DNA of 64,000 nucleotides from Ornithinimicrobium sp. INDO-MA30-4 (GTDB taxonomy: Bacteria > Actinomycetota > Actinomycetes > Actinomycetales > Dermatophilaceae): contig NZ_CP091056.1 of NCBI RefSeq assembly GCF_021535045.1, positions 1,302,001 through 1,366,000 on the forward strand. The letters run 5' to 3'. Under the pieces are notes generated by a model. The model made no database searches, was not told the origin of the DNA, and worked only from the letters and a program-made list of their open reading frames with translations. Made by a program: the position numbers and the translations under genes. This document shows, piece by piece, positions 58,005 to 64,000 of this stretch. The first letter of the stretch is position 1. Each line of letters opens with the position of its first letter.

Positions 58005-58622
58005 TTAGCCCATAGCCGGCACGGCTGGGCGGACGGTGGACCGGTGCTCTGCGGTGGCTGGAGCACGGTGGGCAAGTGTTTGGCGCAACTGCGCCCGGCC
58101 GCGGTGGATGCGCGATCGCACCGTGCCCAACTTGATGCCCAAGGTCTGTGCCACCTCTTCGTAGGAGTAACCCTCGATGTCGCACAGCACGACGGCGGCG
58201 CGGAACTGGGGCGTCAACGCATCGAGAGCGCCCTGAATGTCGCCATCAAGATGATTCAAGTCAAACGCGTCTTCGGGTGAGACAACGCGTGAGGGCAGTC
58301 GGGCCGCGAACTCATCCGTCAGGGCGTCGAAGCGAATGCGCTTTTTGCGACGCACTCGATCAAGGAAGAGGTTGGTGGTGATCCGGTGCAGCCAGCCCTC
58401 GAAGGTCCCGGGGCGGTAGGTCTCCAGCGAGCGGAACACCTTGATGAAAACGTCGTGTGTCAGGTCTTCGGCGTCGTGCTGGTTGCCGGTCAGACGATAA
58501 GAGAGCCGATACACCCGGGCGGAGTGCTCGCGCACCACGTCGTCCCAGGTGGGCATGACCCAATCAGCTTGTGCGTCCGTCGAGGCGGCGGCCCCGGATG
58601 AGGCCGTTAATTGAGTATCCAT
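58005..58622 (-). CDS. sigE: ECF sigma factor SigE (envelope stress type)
   Basis: 205 residues, intact. Region 2: [60 protein letters not shown]. Region 4: [40 protein letters not shown]. These match mycobacterial and Streptomyces SigE. An optimal AGGAGG lies before ATG 58622. Divergent from the O-methyltransferase gene and directly upstream of htrA, as in mycobacteria. No anti-sigma factor gene lies in the operon. Confidence 0.95.
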   Translation of the reverse strand: MDTQLTASSGAAASTDAQADWVMPTWDDVVREHSARVYRLSYRLTGNQHDAEDLTHDVFIKVFRSLETYRPGTFEGWLHRITTNLFLDRVRRKKRIRFDALTDEFAARLPSRVVSPEDAFDLNHLDGDIQGALDALTPQFRAAVVLCDIEGYSYEEVAQTLGIKLGTVRSRIHRGRAQLRQTLAHRAPATAEHRSTVRPAVPAMG

Positions 58623-58748
58623 TCAGCGCACCTCCTGGGGTTTGGCGCAGTGGTTACTAGAGACAAATAATGCCACCGGTAACTGTGATTTGGCTGATAC
58701 GGAGCCAGCAATCACCCATGTGAGAGGTGGTGAGTCTAGGCTGGCGGT

Positions 58749-59381
58749 ATGTCGGTGTTGCGAATGGCCTCATGGAGTTACTCCGAAGACTTTGTGGGCG
58801 TTCCACCCCTCATTGACGAGGCGGGGCGTGAGGGGGCAGAAATGGGCGCCGCTCCGGTGAAGCCTGCCGTGGGTTCAGCCCTGCGTTTGCTCGCCGCTGC
58901 TGGCCAGGCCAAGCATGTCGTTGAGGTCGGCACTGGTGCCGGGGCCTCTGGCCTCTGGCTCTTGGAGGGCATGTCGGACACGGGCATCCTCACGACCATT
59001 GATATTGAGCCTGGGATAACGAACGTGGCCCGCCGGACCTTCCGCAACGCTGGCATCCCATCTCAGCGCACCCGTTTAATTAACGGCGACGCCAATGATG
59101 TGTTGCCTCGGCTCACTGATGCCGCCTACGACCTGGTCTTCATTGATGCCGACATCGCGTCCTATCAGCACTATGTAGATCAGTCGATTCGGCTGCTGCG
59201 CCCTGGTGGCGTCTTGCTCATCGACAACATGCTTTACGGCGATCGCGTCGCAGACCCCGCCATTCGCGACAAGGCAACAGTCCTGGTGCGTGACTTGGGC
59301 AAGAGCCTGCGCGACGACGAGCGTCTGCAATCAACTCTGCTCCCCGTTGGGGATGGCCTGTTCTCCGGCATTCGCCAATAG
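58749..59381 (+). CDS. Class I SAM-dependent O-methyltransferase
   Basis: 210 residues. Glycine-rich AdoMet motif VVEVGTGAGASGLWLLEGM; acidic ribose-binding TTIDIEPGITNVARRTF; metal and active-site region YDLVFIDADIASYQHYVDQS and VLLIDNMLYGDRV. It belongs to the catechol/caffeoyl-CoA O-methyltransferase-like family and occupies the position of mycobacterial Rv1220c beside sigE. Substrate unknown. ATG 58749, or ATG 58764 (MASWSYSEDF), which matches typical starts. Confidence 0.9.
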   Translation: MSVLRMASWSYSEDFVGVPPLIDEAGREGAEMGAAPVKPAVGSALRLLAAAGQAKHVVEVGTGAGASGLWLLEGMSDTGILTTIDIEPGITNVARRTFRNAGIPSQRTRLINGDANDVLPRLTDAAYDLVFIDADIASYQHYVDQSIRLLRPGGVLLIDNMLYGDRVADPAIRDKATVLVRDLGKSLRDDERLQSTLLPVGDGLFSGIRQ

Positions 59382-59429
59382 CGCCTATCCCGTGGTGCGT
59401 TTCATCACCCGTGCCGGGACACCAAACAC

Positions 59430-59467
59430 AAATGTGCTCGCCCGCAACAAGCGGACGAGCACATTTT
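59430..59467 (+). terminator. Bidirectional terminator between O-methyltransferase and DUF3117
   Basis: AAATGTGCTCG and CGAGCACATTT pair perfectly; inner CCGC/GCGG extends the stem after a mismatch; T-run follows. Confidence 0.8.
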
Positions 59468-59478
59468 GCTGTAGGAAA

Positions 59479-59645
59479 CTAGCCCAGGCATTCCTTGATC
59501 GCGTCGCCGAGGGCGCCCGCTTCGTCGGCGTTCATCTCAACGACGAGGCGTCCGCCGCCCTCGAGGGGCATACGCAGGACGATGCCTCGACCTTCCTTCG
59601 CCACCTCAAGGGGCCATCCCCGGTGCGAGGCTTCATTGCTGCCAT
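59479..59645 (-). CDS. DUF3117 protein (one indel)
   Basis: 55 residues when corrected: it begins MAAMKPRTGDGPLEVAKEGR and continues with GIVLRMPLEGGGRLVVEMNA, then DEAGALGDAIKECLG. This is the highly conserved actinobacterial DUF3117, found near tag and the O-methyltransferase (mycobacterial Rv1211-type region). A C is missing from the run near 59615. A GGAGGAAG site precedes ATG 59645. Function unknown. Confidence 0.92.
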
Positions 59646-59805
59646 CTGACTTCCTCCTGACGCGGCCGAAGCCACTAACGCTCTTTGCCTCATTGCTTAG
59701 AGCAATCTTTTGGTCCATTATCGCCCGAATGACCGGCCACGTCATAATCTGGGGTTCTAGAGCAAGTTCCTGCACTTCGTAGCCATCCTCTTTCAGGAGA
59801 CATCA

Positions 59806-60594
59806 ATGACTGAAAACGTCCTTTTGACTCGCCAGGGCCATGTCGCCTTGTTGTCGTTCAACCGACCGGACGCCATGAACGCTCTCGACATTGCGACGAA
59901 AGAGACGCTGCTGCAGCACCTGCGCGAGGTGGCCGCAGACCCTGAGGTACGCGCCGTCGTCCTGACCGGCTCTGGCCGCGCGTTCTGTGTCGGTCAGGAT
60001 CTTCGTGAGCACATCACCTTGCTGCGCGACGACCCAGCGATGGTCGCGCGCACCGTCCGAGACCACTACAACCCGATCGCTGAGCTCATCGCCACGATGG
60101 ATAAGCCCGTGATCGCGGCCGTCAATGGCGTCGCCGCCGGTGCTGGCGCCTCGATTGCTTTCGGCGCTGACTTGCGGTTGGTGGCAGACACGGCTGGCTT
60201 CAACTTGGCTTTCGCGGGGGTCGCTCTGAGTTGTGACACCGGTGCTTCGTTCTTGTTGCCGCAACTGGTGGGGATGGCTAAGGCTAAAGAGTTGCTGCTA
60301 CAGCCCAGCACCATTGATGCTCAGACCGCGCTGGACTTGGGTCTGGCGACGCGGGTTCTGCCCGCTGCCGAGCTGGAAGAAACAGCACTGGCTTTGGCTC
60401 AGCAGTTGGCCCAAGGGCCCACGCTGGCCTACGGCTCAATGCGTCAGGCCCTGGCCTACGCCACTGGCGCATCGATCAGCGATGCGTTGGAATTTGAAGC
60501 CACAATGATGGACCGGACCGGGTCCAGCGCTGATCACAGGATCGCAGTCGAGGCTTTCCTCTCGAAGGAGAAGCCCAACTTCACCGGTCAATAG
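59806..60594 (+). CDS. Enoyl-CoA hydratase/isomerase family protein (PaaG-like)
   Basis: 262 residues, crotonase fold. LLSFNRPDAMNALDIATKE at the N-terminus; first oxyanion loop TGSGRAFCVGQDLREH; second oxyanion segment AAVNGVAAGAGASIAFGADL; acidic residue region GVALSCDTGASFLLPQLVGM, where Asp is in the place seen in PaaG-type isomerases. It could act in fatty-acid or phenylacetate degradation, but no other pathway gene is beside it. ATG 59806 with TCAGGAGA upstream. Intact. Confidence 0.9.
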   Translation: MTENVLLTRQGHVALLSFNRPDAMNALDIATKETLLQHLREVAADPEVRAVVLTGSGRAFCVGQDLREHITLLRDDPAMVARTVRDHYNPIAELIATMDKPVIAAVNGVAAGAGASIAFGADLRLVADTAGFNLAFAGVALSCDTGASFLLPQLVGMAKAKELLLQPSTIDAQTALDLGLATRVLPAAELEETALALAQQLAQGPTLAYGSMRQALAYATGASISDALEFEATMMDRTGSSADHRIAVEAFLSKEKPNFTGQ

Positions 60595-60601
60595 CCCGCG
60601 C

Positions 60602-61823
60602 TTACGGCGGGTTGTCTTGCGGCGGGACGAACATGAACAGCTCCCACGTCCACCACACCTGCCAGGCGAGGAACAAGCCGACAAAGACCGCGACCCGGAT
60701 CGCCGTAAGCCACCCGGGGACCCGGCCACGTGGGTCTGAGCGTTCCCAGCCCAGCCCGAGCAACACGATGGCTAGCGGAAAAGCGGCAATAGGTAGCGGT
60801 AGATGCTCGTCCAAGGGTCCAGCGCAGCAAAGAGGTACAGCGGATAACCCAGACACCAGGTCCGCATGACGGGGCCGAGGCCGCGCGCCCATGGGCCTAG
60901 GACAGCCACAACGAGCGCGATAAGCACGATCGCCAGGTAGACCGGGCCAGCCGTTGGGCCAAAGAGGAATTGGACAATCTCAATCGTGGGTGTGAAGGGG
61001 CTAATCGGCTCGCCTTGACGCCACGCGGACATCGTGACGGTGTAGGCATCAGATTGTCTAGTGCCCCACCAGGCGATGGCAGGCCACATCAGGCCCGAAG
61101 CTCCACAGGCAACCAGCGCACTCGCCATAGACGCCCACTCGCGGCGATCAATGGGGTTGTCGTCGCGGCGCCGCCAACGAACGATGACGGCCACGAGCGC
61201 TACGAGGCCAAGTGGCAGCGCAATGGGCCGCGCTAGGCCGGTGAGCAGGGCCACCAGGGCCGCAGCTCCCCACCGGCGTTTTGCGAGGAGCCAGAGCGCG
61301 CTCGCTAGCAACAGCATGGCGAGTGACTCGGTATAGGCAACCTGCATCGTGGGCGAGGCTGGGAAGGCACCGACGAGCGCAACCGTCCCTAGCGCCGCCA
61401 CGGGACCGACCACGTCTTTGACGAGACCCGCGATAACGAGCGCCGCGGCATACCCCAGGAGGGTGGCGACAATGACGGCGGCGACGGAGAAAGGCGCCCC
61501 GGTGAGCATCACGGCTCGGGCTAGGAAGGAAAGACGGGGTAGAAGGCCCACTCGTTTTGCCGGACCTGGCCGGAGTCGTCCAGTGGCAATGAGTCCGGAT
61601 AGCCCGCGGTTGCGATCCGCTCGTACCACTGCCCGTCCCACAGGGTTGCGACCTCAAAGTAGCGAGGGACGTCTCCGGAGTAGATAGATGAGTCTTGCTC
61701 ACTAGTGGCGATCCACACTAGGACACCGGTGGTGAACAGACGTAAGGCTGTCCAGATGGCCAGGACAGCCAGAAGGAACGGCACCCGCTCCCCCAGCAGT
61801 GCCGCTCTGAGGTGCTTGGTCAC
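60602..61823 (-). CDS. GT-C fold mannosyltransferase-like membrane protein (PIG-V-like; two indels)
   Basis: Corrected length about 407 residues with around nine to ten membrane segments. The N-terminal loop VATLWDGQWYERIATAGYP (Trp-Asp-x-x-Trp-Tyr) is the hallmark of PIG-V-like lipid-linked mannosyltransferases. Membrane segments such as VYLAIVLIALVVAVLGPWA and a C-terminal WQVWWTWELFMFVPP follow. It probably transfers mannose from polyprenyl phosphate to an extracytoplasmic acceptor, but donor and acceptor are inferred. Breaks near 61530 and 60790. GTG 61823 overlaps the tag stop (GTGA). Confidence 0.8.
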
Positions 61824-62439
61824 GACGCCAGCTCACTCCCATGGGCCCGAAAGCAACCCGCAAAGTGGTCGTCAACGACGCCGCAGGCTTGCATCGCGGC
61901 GTACAGCGTGACTGGGCCCAAGTGCGCGAAACCGGCCTTCTTGAGGGCTTTGGCCAACGCTGCCGACTCTGGGGTGCTGGCTAGCGCCTGGGCCACACTC
62001 TCAGGCCGGGAGTGCTCAGTTGGCTTGGCTCCCAGAAGGTTGCGTCCAGGCCTGCGTGCTGTCGCAGTTCTTGAACGGCTCGTGCGTTGGTGATGGTGGC
62101 CCGGATTTTGCGCTGATTGCGCACAATGCCGGCATTGCCCATGAGCTGCTCGACTTCAGCCTCACCAAAGCGAGCGACGACATCGGCATCAAAGTTGGCG
62201 AAGGCTTCTCGAAAGTTGTCACGCTTGCGCAGGATCGTCAGCCAGGACAAACCTGATTGAAACGCTTCCAGCGTCAGCCGCTCGAAGAGTCGCTGCTCAC
62301 CATGAACGGGCCAGCCCCACTCCGTGTCGTGATAGGCCACGTAGTCGGGTTGGGCAGGGTTAGCCCAGGCGCAACGCTTGAGCCCGTCTTGGCCCTCGAC
62401 CAGGGCGGGCGGCTCGGGTGCTGGGGTCAAGTCGGTCAT
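61820..62439 (-). CDS. tag: DNA-3-methyladenine glycosylase I (one indel)
   Basis: Excises 3-methyladenine from DNA. Corrected length 206 residues. Zinc ligand Cys in LKRCAWANPAQPDYVAYHDT with a His; active-site Glu in EWGWPVHGEQRLFERLTLE; then FQSGLSWLTILRKRDNFREA and NAGIVRNQRKIRATITNARA, all hallmark TagI motifs. An A is missing near 62015. The restored end GFAHLGPVTLYAAMQACG, then VVDDHFAGCF, supplies the remaining His and Cys zinc ligands. ATG 62439 lies within the end of the preceding gene. Confidence 0.95.
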
Positions 62440-62869
62440 TGGCCTCGGCGGCGGCCGCCATCTTTTTGATGGATCGAGCGAACATCGCGCGATTGCCCGG
62501 ATCGAGCACCGGGCCGAGCAACGCCCCCGCGGCTGCTGGCCGGAGGACGATGTTTTCGCGCCAGACCACCCGGGTGTCGTCACCCTCAGCAGTGAAGTGC
62601 ACCTGTGCCCAACCGTCGAGCAAAGGCCCAAACTTTGTGATGGTGAGGCTGTTGTGCGGATCCCACTGGGTGATCTCCATGCGATCAACGAGCGAGAGTC
62701 TGCCGAATCCAGAGAGCGCTGTGAAACGCCAGCCTTTGCCCATCGGCCGATCTGAGGCACGGATGCGCGTGAGCGGGATGTAGTTGCCATGCATCCGGAA
62801 ATCGCTAAATACGTCAAAAGTCGTGATGAGGTCGGCACGGACGGTCTGGACAATCTCAAATGTCCCCAT
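62360..62869 (-). CDS. SRPBCC (START-like) family protein
   Basis: Up to 169 residues. The START/Bet v1-like fold is suggested by the start MGTFEIVQTVRADLITTFDV, then LVDRMEITQWDPHNSLTITK, QVHFTAEGDDTRVVWRENIV and a long C-terminal helix (PGNRAMFARSIKKMAAAAEA). The last 26 codons overlap tag in another frame, which is unusual. A single missing base near 62440 would end it at a TGA overlapping the tag ATG, giving the common 144-residue length. Ligand unknown. ATG 62869 overlaps the preceding gene by 14 bases. Confidence 0.75.
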   Translation of the reverse strand: MGTFEIVQTVRADLITTFDVFSDFRMHGNYIPLTRIRASDRPMGKGWRFTALSGFGRLSLVDRMEITQWDPHNSLTITKFGPLLDGWAQVHFTAEGDDTRVVWRENIVLRPAAAGALLGPVLDPGNRAMFARSIKKMAAAAEANDRLDPSTRAARPGRGPRRAQALRLG

Positions 62870-63161
62870 CGGGAACCTCCTCTAGCGCCTCGGCAGGCGT
62901 CTCAGCTGCCGCTTCCTGCTGAGCCAATTGCACTTGCAACCGCTGAATGACTTCGTCGACCTGTGACATCTTGTAGCCGCGGGCGACGACGTTGAACTTC
63001 AGGTGATCGATATCGGCCGCCTTGAGCGATCCGTCGGGCACGCCGGGGTAGGAGTCTGAGGTCACCGGCTCTTGCACCGAGGAAATCGGGACACGATCGG
63101 CCACCACAGCGATGAGAACTCCCACCAGCAGCACCACCAGGCAGGCCAAAAAGATCGTCAT
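62856..63161 (-). CDS. DivIVA-domain membrane-anchored protein
   Basis: 101 residues. One N-terminal membrane helix (IFLACLVVLLVGVLIAVVAD), a linker, then the short DivIVA-like motif LKFNVVARGYKMSQVDEVIQ followed by a coiled-coil start RLQVQLAQQEAAAE. The G-Y-x-x-x-(Q/E)-V-D pattern is the lipid- or curvature-binding part of DivIVA proteins. Conserved actinobacterial protein next to the LOG gene; possibly involved in polar growth or division. ATG 63161 overlaps the LOG stop (ATGA). Confidence 0.85.
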   Translation of the reverse strand: MTIFLACLVVLLVGVLIAVVADRVPISSVQEPVTSDSYPGVPDGSLKAADIDHLKFNVVARGYKMSQVDEVIQRLQVQLAQQEAAAETPAEALEEVPDGDI

Positions 63162-63900
63162 GGAGCGGGCCGCCCGGCTCGAGTCTTTTGGATGAATTCA
63201 ATGGCTTCGGCCGGATCATCCGTCAGGTGCAGCAGATCGAGGTCCTTCTCTGACACCGTGCCCTGCTCGATGAGCGTCCCGCGGATCCACTCCAGCATGG
63301 GCGTCCAGAAGTCGACGCCGAGCAGCACGATGGAAAAACTCGTCACCTTGCCTGTCTGAACCAACGTGACGGCTTCAAAGAGTTCGTCCAGGGTGCCGTA
63401 CCCACCAGGCAGCACGATGAATCCCTGCGCGTACTTCACGAACATCGTCTTGCGCGCGAAGAAATACCGAAAGTTGATGCCGAGGTTCACGTAGTCGTTG
63501 AGTCCGTTTCAAAGGGCAGTTCGATGCCCAGGCCTACGGAGGTGCCGCCCGCCTCGCTGGCGCCTTTGTTGGCCGCCTCCATGGTGCCAGGACCGCCACC
63601 GGTGATCACCGCATACCCGGAATCGACCAAGAGGCGTCCCACCTCTTGGGCAAGGTCGTAGGCAGGGTGCCCCGGGCCGGTGCGCGCAGAGCCAAAGACA
63701 CTCACCGCAGGGCCGAGCTCAGCTAGCGCACCAAAGCCCTCAACAAACTCGGATTGGATGCGCAACACTCGCCACGGATCGCCGTGCACCCAGTCGGCTG
63801 AGTCATCGCCGTCCAGTAGGTTTTGGTCAGTCGTGCGCTTGGGCACCTTGACTCCGCGCAGGCGGACGGGACCTTTGAAGTAATCTCGTGGCGATGTCAC
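63158..63900 (-). CDS. LOG family protein, TIGR00730 type (one indel)
   Basis: Corrected length 247 residues. Rossmann-like fold with VSVFGSARTGPGHPAYDLAQ, the PGGGPGxMEA-type motif YAVITGGGPGTMEAANKGAS, then after the break FRYFFARKTMFVKYAQGFIV and LPGGYGTLDELFEAVTLVQT, the PGGxGTxxE signature. Family members hydrolyse nucleoside 5'-monophosphates to base and ribose phosphate (cytokinin-activating in plants and some bacteria). A base is missing near 63507. GTG 63900 is the likely start. First gene of a run LOG, DivIVA-like, SRPBCC, tag, GT-C with overlapping ends. Confidence 0.9.
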
Positions 63901-63965
63901 ACCGCTGACGCTATCTTGTCGGGCTGACACTGGCCTGCTTAACACTCTGCACACAGGGGCCTCGG

Positions 63966-63971
63966 TAATAT
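63966..63971 (+). promoter_or_regulatory. -10 element TAATAT ahead of a truncated gene
   Basis: TAATAT ends 7 bases before ATG 63979 and there is no Shine-Dalgarno, consistent with a leaderless message starting at the ATG. Confidence 0.5.
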
Positions 63972-63978
63972 GTCCGCC

Positions 63979-64000
63979 ATGCCCTCCCCTGCTCGGACCG
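63979..64000 (+). CDS. Start of a gene cut by the right window edge
   Basis: ATG 63979 begins MPSPART and runs off the window. Only seven codons are visible, so no function can be given. In other Actinobacteria dapE is often divergent from the LOG gene; that is a positional guess only. Confidence 0.35.

Overview
The window is a stretch of high-GC chromosome (about 60% G+C by eye) from an actinobacterium (class Actinomycetes). Markers for this are a 24-residue ribosomal protein bL37, the SigR/RsrA thiol-stress pair, the AdnA/AdnB recombination helicase-nucleases, UvrD2 with a tetracysteine motif and HRDC domain, nickel superoxide dismutase, and small conserved actinobacterial families (DUF3107, DUF3117, DUF5679, PPA1309, UPF0182, DUF2342). 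Gene order recalls the mycobacterial blocks rsgA-aroA-SRAP-sigH, adnA/adnB-nudC-uvrD2-UPF0182 and tagA/DUF3117/sigE-htrA-tatB-mrp. I cannot name the genus. No phage, IS element, CRISPR array or rRNA was seen. The only RNA genes found are two near-identical initiator tRNAs.

Layout. 0-4.6 kb: partial TrkH, a lipoprotein, and an APC permease plus nitrilase facing a GntR regulator across a 25-bp palindromic operator. 4.6-8.9 kb: tsaB-rimI-tsaD-nagZ, with overlapping ends, and divergent sodN. 9-12 kb: two membrane HD-GYP-type proteins. 12-13.3 kb: bL37, and rsrA/sigR with a canonical SigR-type promoter. 13.3-21.3 kb: aminotransferase, SRAP, a hydrolase, aroA, rsgA, hisN, ndh, and a thioredoxin-like gene that also has a SigR-type promoter. 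21.3-22.1 kb: a small hypothetical gene and the duplicated initiator tRNA. 22.1-32.3 kb: UPF0182, PPA1309, Lon-like PDZ protease, moaE, an epimerase, DUF2342, a YgjP-type peptidase, DUF5679 and an E1/cyclodehydratase-like protein. 32.3-44.2 kb: a DNA-repair block (uvrD2, nudC, a kinase-fold protein, adnB, adnA, an alkyltransferase-like gene). 44.2-55.3 kb: TetR, DUF3107, a ferritin-like protein, a DEAD-box helicase, PHP phosphoesterase, lipoprotein, thrE, aminopeptidase P, a stress protein, an MgtE-N/CBS protein and DUF1003. 55.3-64 kb: mrp, tatB, htrA, sigE, an O-methyltransferase, DUF3117, enoyl-CoA hydratase, a GT-C transferase, tag, an SRPBCC protein, a DivIVA-like protein and a LOG-family protein.

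A dominant property is that more than half of the long genes, including essential ones such as aroA, tsaD and rsgA, are interrupted by one or more single-base indels, mostly in short homopolymers. Each reads through cleanly after a one-base correction. I treat these as sequence or assembly errors. I give each such gene as one CDS spanning the lesions and note where they fall.

Functionally this is mostly housekeeping: translation fidelity (t6A, initiator tRNA, RsgA, bL37), thiol and oxidative stress (SigR/RsrA, thioredoxin-like, Ni-SOD), envelope stress and secretion (SigE/HtrA/TatB), and double-strand-break and alkylation repair (AdnAB, UvrD2, ATL, Tag). The most interesting leads are a predicted SigR regulon containing the thioredoxin-like gene, a 20-bp perfect palindrome in the bL37 leader, a sigE-htrA junction with no anti-sigma gene, a kinase-fold protein that appears to have lost catalytic Asp residues, an orphan E1-like protein beside DUF5679, and an unannotated 39-codon gene with its own terminator.
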